From positions 2,267,360 to 2,331,359 of the forward strand of contig CAADRB010000025.1 of assembly GCA_900708905.1 (NCBI GenBank): DNA of 64,000 nt. Reading direction: 5' to 3'. Every line of letters starts with the position of its first letter. Position 1 is the stretch's first letter. The position numbers and the translations under genes are program-made. Source of the DNA: Hymenolepis diminuta (lineage: Eukaryota > Platyhelminthes > Cestoda > Cyclophyllidea > Hymenolepididae). Positions 12,101-27,100 of the stretch are shown here, one piece after another. The notes beneath the pieces are model-generated. The model saw nothing but the letters and a program-made list of their open reading frames with translations. It had not been told where the DNA came from and made no database searches.

Positions 12101-15100
12101 TTACTTTCTTAGTATCACTCAAGCGTTTGTTTTAAAATCGTTGTCTCTTCAAAATTTAATTCTATTTTATTTTGCAAAAATTACCCGAATTTCCTTTATT
12201 GTTTTTTTTCAATTTTCAGATATGCGACCACTGTCTCATAAGGAGCTAAAAGTTATGAAAATTGTTGCTGATCAACCCATACCTCTTTGCTGTAGTCTTT
12301 ATTACTATGAGGTAAACATTACTGCTAAAAGTCAGTGCGGGTAAGTTTGTTCTTTAATAAAATAGATCTGTCATTTTATTCTTGTATAATTCTTTTCGTT
12401 TATTTAAAGGGCTCTCAGAGTCGGTTTTACTTTCGACGATTCTGAGAAGGCGAAATATCATCGTAAGTTGACATTATCTTGTTCTTGGTGTTGCTTTCTA
12501 AGTTCTATTTATCGATCTTTAATAATGTACTCTTCATAGTTCGTAAAAAGGGTAATAATAGTTTTTCCACGCTTCGTAATTTATTTTCTTTTAATATAAT
12601 TTGTCTTCACATTAATTAAGATTTCCCGACCAAAGAAATGGGCGGGCATAGTAACAGTTTGTCATATGTTTGCTAACTAGTTTCCCCTGATCGAGTTTTT
12701 GTTTGACTTAGATTACAACAAATTTGTCGGCTACCATAGTAACACAGGTCAAATTCGCCTAAATAACGATGATTCTTCACACGGAGATGAGGACAGAATC
12801 GCCCTGGGACCTCCTTTTGCAGTTGGTGACGTTATCGGCTGTGGTGTTAATTTCGTTAATAATTCTATTTTTTTCACCAAAAATGGGATGTTTATTTTCT
12901 CCACCACTCTTCAAACTAAATTGGTAAGTCGTTCTCTTTTTTTCTCTATTCTTTGCTTACTTTCGTAGATCGATCTTATCGATTTTTTTTACTATCGCGA
13001 TCTGGGTTATATTCACAATCGAAAAAGCAGTTTGTTTGGTTTGGTTAAATTAAAAAATTTTTGACTGCTCGTACTGAGATAATTACTGTGTTTTAAAATC
13101 GTCATCTTAATTTCAAATGCGCAAATTTCCAGAGCACCTGTCAAGTTCTTTTCTTCGTTTGACAGGAAAAAAAATGCTGTGCTACTTTATAAACAATTCT
13201 TTCCAGTGTGCAAGAGTTACGTGATCATAACAATGCAAATTACTCTTCTATTTCATTTGCAATGTTTGCGACATTCTCGCCGAGTGTTGTATCGTTTTGT
13301 TATCACATTTTGAAGGAAATATGTTATTCATTTTATTTCCATCCAATCATTGTTGTTACTGTATTGTTTGCTTTACGCGGTTTCATTAGAAGCGAAGACT
13401 TAGTTTCCGTTTGCAGTGGTGACACAACACTCATTAAAATTTAATGCACCAGCCGTTATGTCTGATGTCTCCCAGTGCAATAGAACATAATCCTTACCCT
13501 TGATATTGCTTATGTTTCTTGTTTGTAGATTTCACGTTTATACTTATTACATCATCGTGTATATTAGGAAACCAGTTTTCGTTTTAGATTATCGATTTTT
13601 TTTGTTTTTGTTTTACTCTCATTATCCTACTAAATTGCATTTCATTTCGCTTAAACTTAATCTCATTTTCCTATCGATTTTTTTTATAATATCACGTCTA
13701 TCGTGTACTAATTGGACTAATTTTTATTAATTATAGTAAATTAATCAAATAAATTTAAGGGATTCCCGATATTTAGTTGATTCATTTCGTTATTGAAATA
13801 TTTTCATTATTTAGATGAATTATTGCCTTTATCAGACCTTTTCAGGAGCATTAATGATGCCTGCCTATTCATTAATTTCACTTTTATAACCGGTATTAAA
13901 TAGGCTGCGAGTATCAATTACGTCCTAAGGGGCCTATTAGGATTTAATTGCATCAAATATTTTTTTTCTCCATATCTAATACCAACCGCAGATTGCTTTT
14001 AATGCACTTATAAAATCAGATTTGATTTCGGTAAACGTCATTTTAAGCTTTTGGGGGTTTTAACATCAAATTCCATCTACTCTTTTTCCTTCCTTTCCTG
14101 TCTAATTTTGGACTTCTAAAAAGAACTACTGTATGTACATTCCTTTCTTTCTATTGCCTAGATTTCATCCACAAGTTAGAGAGCCCCCAAACACTTGTAA
14201 AACAACGCAATTTTTAAAGCAGTCTTTTATTACGTACTTTCTCGGTTTTAGACGTAAATTAGTCCTTCTTTCGGTACTTTTTTGGTCTAAAATTTGCGGC
14301 CTTCAGTTCTGAAGGTCCTTTCGTAAATCTCTAAGCAGCAAAAGGGGGAATAAGATTAGTGGACCGACTTTCTGAGCTATTTTCCTTTTGAGACAAATAA
14401 TCTTTGCCCTTACTATAATCACTTATTTAAGCCCCAGTTTAAATATTCTTCATTATCCTGATTGTAGATTCATCTATTGAGTTAATTGAGCTCAACAAAT
14501 TCTCTCTTTTCTAACCTCTAATATATTATTTTAAAACATTTTTTTATTTTTATCTGAATGAATGTCCATTTTCAGTTTCATCATTTTACACTAACAATCT
14601 AAATTGAAGCAAAAAGTTTTTGTATATATATATATATATATATATTAGGATAAGAAAGATGCTATAAGAAACCTATTGATTAATTGAAGAACTGTAGTTA
14701 TATATAGTTTGTAATCAATTGTCCTTATTCATTTGCATGCATGGATATGTTATTTGCCTCTCATTTTTAAATTCAATTTTGTCGTGAAATGACCGATATG
14801 TATAAGGTTGTATGCCACTCAAAATTATTTGTGCTATCTGGCTATGAAATACATTCCTGAGTTGAGTCAAATTTTTGGTTCTTTGTCTCTTATTTCTCTT
14901 CTGCTGTTTAGTTAGTGGAAGACACGCTTAGTAAATAGTTTGGTAGGTGAATGAAGGTGTTAGGAAAGTTCGGATGGAAGAGGAAAATAAAGTTGGAATA
15001 AATAATAGAGTACCACTTCATTTTTATTTTTGGTTCGTTAGATTATCAACTTATTACTCGATGGATATGCCCCTCCTATCTGGATATAGTCAGGATATAT

Positions 15101-18100
15101 TGTAAGAGTTAATATCTGTGATGTTCAAGAGCTTGTTGATCATTGTTTGGTCATTAATCTTGATAAGTTTGTTTCTTCTAATAGTCAAGAGTAACCGGTT
15201 AAGTTATTTACTTATAACTCCCAGGACTGTGTAGGCAAACGTTGTTCAATAATCATCTTATATATAAAGTTAGCGCCCTAGAGCCCCTCTAGAGAAACTC
15301 AAACTCTTCCACCTCCTTTCTTTATTAGCCGTACTTAACTGCGCACTGAATGTGACTCAATGGATGTTAAACTCGTGACCTTTGACTTCGCATACGAGCG
15401 CGTTAACCTCTGTGGCATCGATATACAAGTTATATAATTGAATGGCTAGTCAAATTACAGCAGAAATAGTTTTCATTTATCTTTAGTTAAAATTAAACAA
15501 TATAAATGGTGATTTTGGTCAATGCATATATGATGGCGAATTTCGAAGGGTTATATGTCGAATTTTATTAAATGATCTTAACTAAATGTTTTGCAAAATA
15601 GCAACAGTTCGTGAAAATTCCTTATGTCGTCCTGCAAACTTAGCACTGCTACTAATACCACTCGAAGTAATTGGGCAGTTTGCGTTGCCCATGGATACAC
15701 AAAGGGGCGGAACCCAAAAGAAATCTGTGTTCTCTCTACCTGCCCATTTGCTTCTTTTCATATCTCTTTTATTTGGTAATAGGGACTTGTGAATTATGTG
15801 TCATCCATCTCTTTTTCTTTCTTTTTCAAACCGTTCTAGTTATTGGATGAAAACTATTTGTGTAGTCCATGTAAAACTTGGATTATCTCTTCATCGACTC
15901 AAATGTTTCTTAGCTGATGTAGTCCAACATAGGTCAAAATTTGATTCTTTGCAGATCTTTAAATTTAATTGGATTATTTTAACCGCTAGTGGTACGAATC
16001 TGCAATGACATTGTGTAATACATCGGGGTTTATTATTTAAATCGTAAATGTCATAGCACATTTTGAAGTCGTAAAGAAGAAATACATTCTGATTTGAATA
16101 TTGATCTTTAGAGATTACATTTCTGGACCCCTCAGATTGTTCACTTTGTTGCTTAATAAGCACCGTTCTTTTGCATCAACACCTAATATTCTAACAGTTC
16201 AAACTTTACCATTTGATCCTTTGGTTCCTAAGTGATAGTCTACGTCCCCGGAGATTAAATGAAAGATTGATTAATTCACTTCAGGCTGACAAGGGACAGC
16301 TAGGTTGTTTTAACATAACAGAGTTCACTAGGGCTTCTTGGAAATATTTTGTTAAATATATTGGGTAGATTTAATATGAATGAAGTTAGCTTATTTTACG
16401 AGTTTATCTTATCAAGAGTATCAAGGTAGGCCCTCTAGATGCTATTTCTACCTGTGTTTTTCTTTAATTTTTTCATAGCATTACTTCTTTGTGTCACCTG
16501 TCTTTCATTCATCATGATTAAATTTTGATCTGGGAATGAGGGTGAAGAAATGAGCTAAGTTCGTACCTCTCCACTTCTGTGCCAGGTGATTTGTTCAAGA
16601 AAATTGGAAAAGTGCAGACCGGTGTTTTTAACCGTAATCAGTTTTTATTACACTCTCTTCACGTCCTCTACAAATTCACAGCTGAATTAATCATTAATAT
16701 TCCTGAGGAAATTCACATAGTCCGTATTAGACCTATTATTGATTAAAAGAAGTACCTGATATCTCTTTGATTTATTGATTTCAGTTTTATTCAGAAGGCT
16801 GTAAGAGTGTATTTAGGTGCTTTTTGAATAAGAAATTATTATAGTCTTTCTTCCAGATGAATAGATTTTTACTATCCTCAAAAAAAAGATTCACGGTGTT
16901 TCTACAGCAAATGTTAGAAATATTGTGGATTAGAGAACACTCAGTGCCTTGTTGTCTTAGGTGAGTTATTCAAAAAATTACTCACAAATATAATTTAATA
17001 TGACCCGTCTTACAACTCTCAATGACCTTTTCCCACCTTAATTGGATTATTAACCATCCCTGGGAAAATTCCCCCTCTCACAGTCTGTCTTACAGGTGTT
17101 ATCAATTAATTTGAGAATACCCGGTGACTTGTTGCATTGGTTAATTAATTTGTTAAGGAAGTTGTAAAAGTCTGCACCGATGTGATTATATGTGATCTCT
17201 TTTTACACCTCTATTACTGTTTCATTCACAGATGATTTAAGTAATTAAATATCCATTAGAAAATACTCAGCATATATTAAAAATAATGTCAAAAGATCTA
17301 TGAGGGAATATCCTATACCTCGTTTAGGTTTTAGGGTTTGTTCTAGAAGCTAAAAGACTGTGCATAGGTGTAATTAAATGTTATCTGTATTTTTTATAGC
17401 TCCTTAGCTATCTTTTTTATAGCTGGATGTGGATTACTAAGTAACCTTGAGAAAAGTCGCACCATTCTCGTAGTCTATCTTATACATGTTAACGAATGAG
17501 GAATACCCAGTTCAGAGGAATGTGTCTTATATCCCTTATCCCAGATAAATGAAGCATTGCATATTCTTGAGAGAATTTGCCACCTTTTTACAGCTTATGT
17601 TAATAAGAAATATCCGGTTTTTTGCTTGAGTAAATTGTGCTGCTTGTATGAGTTTTTGTAGATAATGGCGGTTGAAATCTCAGTTTTAAGGAGTGGAGGT
17701 ACTTGTTTTTCTTAAATAAGGAATCTGTGTTTATGATTATTTAATTGTATTCTGATATATTCAGGATTCATAGTAAATAATTGTTGTGATAATGAAAATG
17801 TTATTAATAACAAAATAATAATGCATTTATGCTCTTATCAAATTTACAAAACTGACAAGATATGTAACATTTACTGAAGTGAGAGAATGGTAAATTTGAA
17901 GAGTAAGGATATCTACATAAGTAGAGTTCTAATTGATAATTCTTTGTCTTTAAGATCTTCGTGTTTTAAGATATTTCAGTGTTTTTTATTGCATCAGACG
18001 TCGGTTCTCAACAGTGAGGGTTTATAATCATTTTTATATGTCCATTAAGCCAAAAGATTTTACTGAAGGTACGAACTGAATATGATTATGTGGTTCCCTA

Positions 18101-21100
18101 ATATAACACTTACTGAGGTAAGGAAAGCAGTTTATGATGATTGGTGCCAATCTCTCATTTATTAGTGTTACAGATAGGTTAGTTGTAATATAAACGATAT
18201 TTACACGAAGGGCAAATCGGATCAAATCAGCTCAAGGTTAAATTTCTTTGATAAGCGGATTTCGAGTCTATGCAAACGTAATCACTACACTGGAAGAAAT
18301 AATCCTCTCTTCCTTATATCATTATTTTTATGCGTATTGAATGAGAGACCTTTTATCGTTTTTTTACGTCTCTTGTAAAAGTGCAGCATTCCCGCACTAT
18401 CATAAAATGTCTCATTTTTATTGCACAAATTGCACCTAAAGTTCTCTCAGCATAAATATTTGTATTTTGTGTATGTGTCACCGTGAAAACTTCCCTGTCT
18501 TTTTATGAGCGAAGAAAACTTAAATGATTAGGAACTTTCTTCGACAAATTTTTGCTCCGATATTCTTCCTTCACAGGGCTTAAATGTAATGTGTATTTAC
18601 TATTAGGCTACTTCATCACTTCCATAACGTTATACTGTCGCTAAAATAATCCAGATTTCTCACTGAGATATATTATGTCTACGGTCCAGGAGAAGGAAAG
18701 CAGAAGACTTGTATTTCTAACCACGGTTTCTCTTCATCCTTCTTATATGACTAGAATATTTGGGACTGATGGGCTATTTGATTCGTCAGTAATAAAGCAT
18801 AAATATGAAAGAATAGTAAAGGTAAATCTGCCGCACACAGAACGAATTCCGTTCACAGAAGTGTTATGAATTCTCCCCAGAACAGTGACAATTTTTCATA
18901 TTTCTTCACGTTAATATTCCTTTACTTGGATGCTATCAGACTGAATCAACTTTACGAAAATTAGCATGTAAATCAATGCATAGATTTTGGCCCTGTCATT
19001 CTTTCCATAGTTATTCGCTTCTTGCTGGACTGGCAGATTTCAATCACCTTTTTCACCATTCATTTCAGACTGTTAAAAAAGCCGAATGTACGATTTCAAT
19101 TAAGTGTCTGAAAATTTCAGACTGTGAAGTAGAAATAGTGCTAAAAGACGGAATATTCGTCTAAATTATCATTATTTTTGTTTATTTTTTGTCTTTTTTT
19201 CTTGATTGGCCTAGAAATTAAAAAGGTAGGGATGATAATTTTAAACAAGATTAATCCCTCTACATTTACTTACCTACAAACCTTCTTCCTTTGTTCATTT
19301 TTTCACTTAATTGACATGCGTTCTCATTTTAACGTTTTAATTTATTCTCTGGAAATTCGGGAGTTCTGAAATACTATGTCTTCTGGAGTTGTACCTAGTT
19401 TTTGTCATGTGAAAATTCGTAAAGCATAAAGTACACTAAGATAGACGCCGATAAGTTTGTCAGCCGATTTAGTATTTACTATTTTATTCACTGCCTCCCT
19501 ACTGAGCTCATTAAGGAAAGTGTTAATAGCACATAACTTGGATAGAGAGGTGGCATCCCGCTGTCACTCTCGTAAGAAATTAGCATTCTATTTCCGCTCT
19601 TATTGACCAGAAGTAGCAAGTGCCGTTGGTCAACTATATCATTGTATTGATGAGCATCGATCTCGAGATCTCTGACTTATAGACTTTTGATTTTTAATAA
19701 AGGAGACCCTGGAACTCTCTGCCTTCTCCTGGTTGTTTTAATCATATATATTACCACAGTAAATAGCCTTTTCTATCCTGTCGAAAGGAGGCATTTTCTA
19801 GCATTCATCTTAGGCAGAAGAGTAAGGTACTAGAGCCTATCCTGATGAGGAATACACTAGATATGTGTCAGCCGATAATATTACAGGTTCCAGTTTATTT
19901 TCTTTCAAGCGATACTGCTACTAGCCACTTGTTTATGCTTATGCATGTCTGATCCGACTTTATTAAAAAATACAGCACTAGATGTTGGAACACGTGCGTT
20001 AGCTTTAAAGTGGGTATGTGTGCTCGCCGCTACGACGACAGCATAACAGCTTTATGCTACGCGTGGCAGCCACATCCGCGCGTGTTAGCGTTTCAGACAT
20101 GCATGCACACAAGTTTTATCCCCTCGGTCTCCCCTAATAGCCGCTTTACGTACCCTCCTACCCACCTCCCTCTCACTTGTTCAAACATCTGATCACAATG
20201 CTGCGCATTTCGTTGCTCTTGCTGTCTGAACACAGCACGGGCATGGTCTTTTGGAGTGGCTATATTTAGTCTTCTACCTCTAGTACTTTTTTTAAAAGAA
20301 ATATTCATAGTGTCGTGCTTTCGTTATCTCTTTTTGAAAAGAATTAATGAAAGTGTGAGTCCATCTACTTACTCTCTTGACACTCTTCGTGATCATCTGT
20401 GGAGATAGGTTTCTGGTGAATGAATTCCTGGTGATATTTTTTAAAATATTTTCGGAGAAGTGAAAAGTTATCTTAATTATCGAGACCTTGTTCTGCTAGA
20501 ATCACAGATAGACTAACGGCTTTTTATAATATTATTTATGATAGGAAACAGTTAGCACCCACTAAGCAATCATCAGTAATTAGTCAGGTATTTATCTTTG
20601 TCATATTATGCTTTTCGCCTGTGTCATTTATTTCTTGTCTCTTGTCTACTACTGTTACTGATGTTATTGTTACGTTAACGTATGTGGGAGGCAGCTAGAC
20701 GACAATAGACGACGACGCCCTCTTGGCTCATTTTCACTAGGATATATCGGTAAATTTCTGAAGGATATCCCTTTTTAAGATTTCTTGTAAGTGCACTCGT
20801 TTGTATATCAGCCTGGAGTGATTATTTTTAATCAATTAATGTGCTCACAAAAGTTGATTGATTCATTTTTTCAAGTCCGAGGAATCGCTTTTTCTGATAT
20901 ACTGTATTTATTAATGATCTATCTGAAAGTTAAACAAAATGTTCAGTTATGTTACTCTGTGTTTGTCGCTGTCTGAATTTCTATCCTTTTAGCCCATTAT
21001 CTTCTCGCCTTGTCATTTTCCTACCTTCGGTTATTGTCTCCCGTTAGTATCATTGTCCTTTTGTCATTTTTATGAGAGAAAAGCTAGACGTAAATAGGAG

Positions 21101-24100
21101 CTATTTTGTTAACTCTTTTAACGCTTTATTAGAAGAGACCAATAGCAGTTTCACCCCCACAAATTTCTAAACCAATCAGTTATTCATTGTATTTTGAAAA
21201 GATCACATTTTACTGCGTCTTATATTTTTAAATTTCTTTTCTCTTGCTGAACGGATTTCTGCTTTTTTTTCTAACCATTGCATATTCCAGTAAATATAAG
21301 TGAAGATCTCACCTTTCTATTTTACTCTTTCTGTATGCTCGCACTTATCAATTTGTCATTTATCTATCCTATCTTGTGTTACCTAATATATGGGTACGCG
21401 TGGCCCTTTGCATCAGCATTGCGTTACGCAATCGGGATCTTTGAAATGTGATTACGCTTGATTGAGAAAGCGGCTTAAGTGGATCTTGCAGATTCGATTC
21501 GGAATCACTTGTTGACATATTAGAAAGGGATGTGCATTCGAGAACAAATAGTATCGGAAAGTGTGTCTATTTTAATTAAATCTTTTTTATCATTTCCTTG
21601 AACTCTTTTATTCATTTTTATTTAATTTAGTCATTGTATCATGCTCATAGGTTTTCATTTTCCTGTTGAAAAAGACAGCCTAGAACCTCATTTTTGCTTG
21701 TAACTTATTTAAATCTAATGGGGGGAAGATTACTGATCCCACTTAACCATGGAGAATAGTATTATTTCTCTTTTGTTCATCTGTGAGTTTTCTTATATTT
21801 TGCTATATGTTCTGTGTGTTTCAGTCAAGTTGACGATTGTTGTAATTCTTGTGAAGTTTTTATGAATACTATCTATTAGATGCGTTCTAGAGGGGGATTG
21901 AGAAGAAAATCGCGATTTTCAATACTAAATTACTTAATTGGTAATCATTTTCATTCGCTTGCAGTTTCTCAGACCTATCGGTATGCCATTAAGGAACTTG
22001 TTTTGACCTTGAGTTTTGCATGACACTTTAATGGTGATGATTTATTAGCATTTTTTAACTAAAACAACTGATTTCTGAAGGTTCTTGAACATTTAATTAT
22101 GTGTAGATCTTTACAGGGAGTCGTTGTTTAACCAATTTCTATGTTAGTCGTTAAAATTTTTTTCATTTATTGAAATTGGTTGTTCTATTTCAAGTGTACC
22201 TTTTTCGCCCTTAAGAGTAACTTTGCAATCTAATGTAATATTCATTTTATTTGGTCTCGTAGACAGTGCTGATGGTTTTTTAATGGAAATAATGTACTCT
22301 TTGCTTCCATTTAATCTTACAATCCCTTTTTCCTACACTGATGGAAGCAATCAGTGTGTTTCATCCGAATCTCCCAGAGTGCAATTTTATGCTTTGCCAT
22401 AAATATCTACCTGTCTGACTGTCTAACTCTACGCCTATCATTAATCTCGTATTTCTAATAGAGAATTGTATGAAATTCGTAGGTGAGTGGTGACTGCTGC
22501 AAAAGTTACAAAATTTAAAAATTACTATGGGAGAAGGTAAAATTTTCTTTTGAGTCGGTCAGCATTATCCAATCATTCCAGCCACTGGGTTTACATCAAT
22601 GGGTTTCGAATCATTGCCGTTGGCGATCAATTCGATTAGGTTATGTGCATTTCATTTTATCTCAAAGTTTTGTCTTGGCATTTACCTTAAGGGGTATTCT
22701 CACTAGACTACTGGATTTATAGCTTTCTGCATGGCCAGTTCTGATTTGTCGGGAAAGTGAAGCTTGTGTATTCGCCTGGAATATTAGTAGCATCTTAGTT
22801 TTCTTTCGAGTTTTGAGGTTTCCTTTTTATCCTGTTAAATCTTTCTTTGTAAACCCAGCTTTTGTTCAGAAATGAATGCAGTTTACTTGTTTAGACATCT
22901 TAATAAACAATTTAATGGCAATAAAATTTCACAAATAAAATTTGATTCCAGGCTTCCTTTGTTGAAATGATTTTCTTTAGAAATAGTATTTATTTGCGCT
23001 CCATGTCTTACTGAATTTCATTATTACAACTTGGAGTCCGGGTTAATTTTTTTTTACAATTTTGTTAAATATTGTTTTTCAAATATTAATTTAAGGATTT
23101 GATCTAGTTGAGAAATATGTTTGATAATCTCTTACTAATTGGAGTTCTCATTTCAGGAAGAGCTTTTTTCGCATTAATCAATTCTGAACCAACCCCATCA
23201 TCTGATAAGGCGAACATTTTCCATTTTCTGGGAAATTTTTAGATTGTGAAAAACATTGTATTGAGATTTTATTTTTTCCTGACGTCCGTTTATTTATACT
23301 AGAGTTTTGCAGGAGTCGGGTTTCGTTAGATCATATCTCGACAGAGGGCTGTAGAAGTTTCCACTCATTGGCTTTCTTTCCTTTTTTTGGTCTTAGCATT
23401 GTCTTGCACTTTCCTTTATTTATCCTATCCAATACTTCAGAGTCAAAGCAGAATGAACTTTTGAAAGCTTCAGTTCACATCCATTTTCTTAGTTTTTTCA
23501 CTGAATATATTCATAGGTTAGCGTAACGATGTTTAAATGTAATTTACGGCTCAGTTTTTTGACCCATTATCGCTTAGCCATTGAATTAAGTGGCCAAACA
23601 TCGGCTACGTGATCAGGTAATTAGATATGGCAATATGACTTTCATTTATCTCCAAACTAGATGTTGGAGACTGGATTTTTTATAAACAGTTTTAGTTAAA
23701 ATTGTGTAAGAGAAATGGAATTGGGAACTGATTAGGGAATCGATATTAAGTTATAAGATTTTAAATAATGATTTCACCTCCGTTATTTTCTCTCTTAAAA
23801 TAGATGAACGTGGTGACAATACCCTGTGTGATTTTAATTTCTCCCACCACCGCGTTGATCGCCAATTTCGGTCAGAGGGAATTTAGCTTTGCCATCGCCC
23901 AACACATCGCTCACGAGCGCTGCAGTGCTGTCACCCAGGCCATTGAAGACAAACTCACCGCTGATCTCGCCAATGTTGAAATGCAGAGGTAGGTTTTGCC
24001 TCTTCTGGGGGTCTATTCACCTTTATATTTGTATATTTTACCTTCTGGTAGCTATTGTATTCGCTCTTGCCTAAGCTAATAGCTGATTTTAAGTTCACAT

Positions 24101-27100
24101 CGGTGCCATAAATTAATTTATCGATATTCTATTTATCTTTCAATAGTCTTTCGGCATTATTTCATAATTGACTTTCGACCTTGTATTAACGAATAATCTG
24201 TTCTCCTCTATATTATCACTATAAAAGCAAATAATACAATATTTGTTCGTTAAAAGAACATGCAATTGCATTAAATTGTTACAAGAATAGTTTGTTTTTT
24301 TCAATCGGGTTCAACATTTCCTTTTCCGATTCCCTTGACATTAGCCTGCCAGTGTCGGTCATTTCTTGTGAATATTATTCAATGGCCCCTGTCGTGCAGA
24401 CGTAGGAAATAACTCCAAAATAACTGTTGTTTTCTGTTACCTGTTTTATTCGTTAACCTAATCTAATGATATAGCAGATTCTGCCTCAATTAGTACATCT
24501 GTGGAAGAAATATTATTTTGAATAAACTATGTAGACTATTGTTCAACCATGCATTCTTTGTAGTATTTTCTATAATAATCAATGCATTCACAGTTGAATC
24601 TGATTGAAGGAAAGTTGTGGAAGTGAATGCTGCTTGTATGCCGTTTTCACATAATTTTGTGTTAGTTATTGAAACATGTTCTGTTCTGTTAACTACTTCT
24701 CTCCCACCTAGTGTAACGTTGGATATTGATGTGTTTTGTACTTCGACAAGCAGTACTGACCTCATTCGTGTTTGTTGTACATTATTCCTTAGCATTCACA
24801 TTTTATTCATAATCGTCTCTCGCTATCTCTTGAGAAATACTTTGCATCATTTTGGCTCTGTCTTATAGAAATTTGGCTATAAGGACTTTTTAAGTACTTA
24901 AGTCTAAAGTCTTTCATGATTAAATTCTTCATACTGAAATTTATTAATATTAATCTCTGTTTCGAATGACATCTTTTAATCCATATTTTCATTCATTCAT
25001 TTAAATGGAGGCGAAGACACGTCAATCTGTATTGAATTGAGTAGACTTGAACGGCGTAAAAGGGGAATAAGCGGAAGTTGCTTTGATGGGAAACTCACAT
25101 TCTACCACCCTCTTTATTGAATAGCATTAACCAACGCCGTTGGCCATCGACATCGCTGGACGGATGGATGGTGTAAATTTTAACCAGTGCCCTATGGGCA
25201 TTTAGAATTTACATGCTCGATATTTTCTTACCGATTATCGTAATGGATGATTTTTTTTCTAGTTCTTAACTTTATGCAACTTAGAAATTAGAAAATCATT
25301 ATGGCTTGCTTATATATTCCCCCAATTAACACTTGATCAATTTTCAGTTTATTGGTGGTATGTGAATTTATAATTCTCCCCATATCACTTTTTTATAATT
25401 GGAAGGATTTTCAATTACAACCATGCAAACATCTTTCGAAATTAATTAAATTCTTAATTATCAGCATTTCCTTCGCAGAGAAACTTTGTACTTTTAGCAG
25501 TAGTTGTGTAATTTAGCCTCTTACATTCACGCACATTTATGCATTCGTTTTCACATCGGCATAGGCTTGGTCTTGTGTAATATTAATTCCCAACCCAATG
25601 CACCACCGACGCACAAGGGTGGTCTTGAATATGAGAATGTACTTTTACCTATACTATTTGGTTTAGATGAAAGGCCACTCGTTCAAGCTTTATGAACTTC
25701 GCCTCAAACAAGATAGGAGGGAGACAGAGACGATGGCAGATTATTTATGTTAGAGAAAGAGGAAACCGATCAAACTCATCTAGATTTGGATACTACAGGC
25801 ACCACCGTCCAATCTAGTGAGATCGTGGTGTTCCAGGTATATTCTTTCCTTTTCTTCTATTAACCAAATTAGGCCTAGTTTGTGAAACATGTGATTTGCA
25901 AATTGCGCAGTCATGTTGATCTTTGTTCTTGATGATTGAACTTTGCGCAAATTTTCATTTAATGGCTTTTAAAACGGAATCTATGGCTCTTAAATACCTA
26001 GATCTAGGAAAGTTTTAATGTTTTTTTTCCGGAAACAGGATCTTCGAGTCTCTCCCTCCAATAACGATTATGCTTAATCTGTGAACTTTATAAAATTTAA
26101 TTATGAAACCCATTTACCGATCTCTCTTAAGATCATGTTAGCTTCTACCATCCACTCGTATCTTGGCCATTAAAATAAAACTTGTCGGATTTCATGGACG
26201 AAAAAATTTACATTTTTCCTCTAGTCAGTAAGGTTTGGACCCCACAAACATGAATCCACCTAGGAAACAAGAGAGCGAATCCTGAAATTAGAACACTGAG
26301 GCATTAATACACCATTGTGCCATTGGGAAAAAATTGTCTAAAGTTGTTGAGTGACCATCTAAGTTAATCAATTGTTCAATAAGGTCTAGATTTCACTTGG
26401 GAAACAAGAAGAAATCCCCACGTTTTAATTTTCTAATATTAGAACACGAAACAGTTGACTAAATCAAAGAAGGAGAAGTCTATAACCTGAATTCAAATTC
26501 AAATTGTATAGGACTCTTGATTTTCATACTTTATTTTCTATTTCTGTGAGATCTCCTTCCCTTAAACACTTTTGTAGGACCTTTATGTCTCCTATGTTCG
26601 GATGCTTTCTCGCGATGAAAAATTGTGAATTTTTTCGCCTTGCCGTACATACTAAATAAATGGAAAATAATAATATTTGGGAGAACTAGAATGAAATATT
26701 CCTTCTAAACAAGTCCTACAACGCAGACGTTTTTTTCTAAGCACCGGCAACGGGGAAAAAGTAAGCATATAATAAGCTTATGAAACCATAGCATTTGTTT
26801 CTAAGTCTAACCTGATCTTGAAATCCAGATGTATGTTTGTGTTAGTTTTGTTACATACATATTAACAAAACAACTTACTATCTGCCTCCTCAACAGTTTA
26901 TTGGTTTGCTAGGGTCGGGGGAGAAGGAAGGGAGGTTTTTTTATGGCCTGTCTCTGTTGTCCCATTGATTTGTTTCAAGATGGAAGTCTGCATTTTTTTA
27001 GTCCCAGTATTGTCCTTCTTTTAGGACACGACCTACTCATTATTTTTACTATACACAAAGATATGTGATAAATTAATTATTAGGTAATGTAGTGCACCTT

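Noticed and set aside
19840..19880. ctgatgag as a hammerhead ribozyme core, as found in some flatworm SINEs
   Set aside because: No GAAA block with pairing arms follows at the needed distance, and other ctgatga matches also lack it.
24490..24992. Overlapping open frames on both strands as separate genes
   Set aside because: They lie in a RanBP9 intron, lack splice or start support and match no family. Kept only as a low-interest observation.
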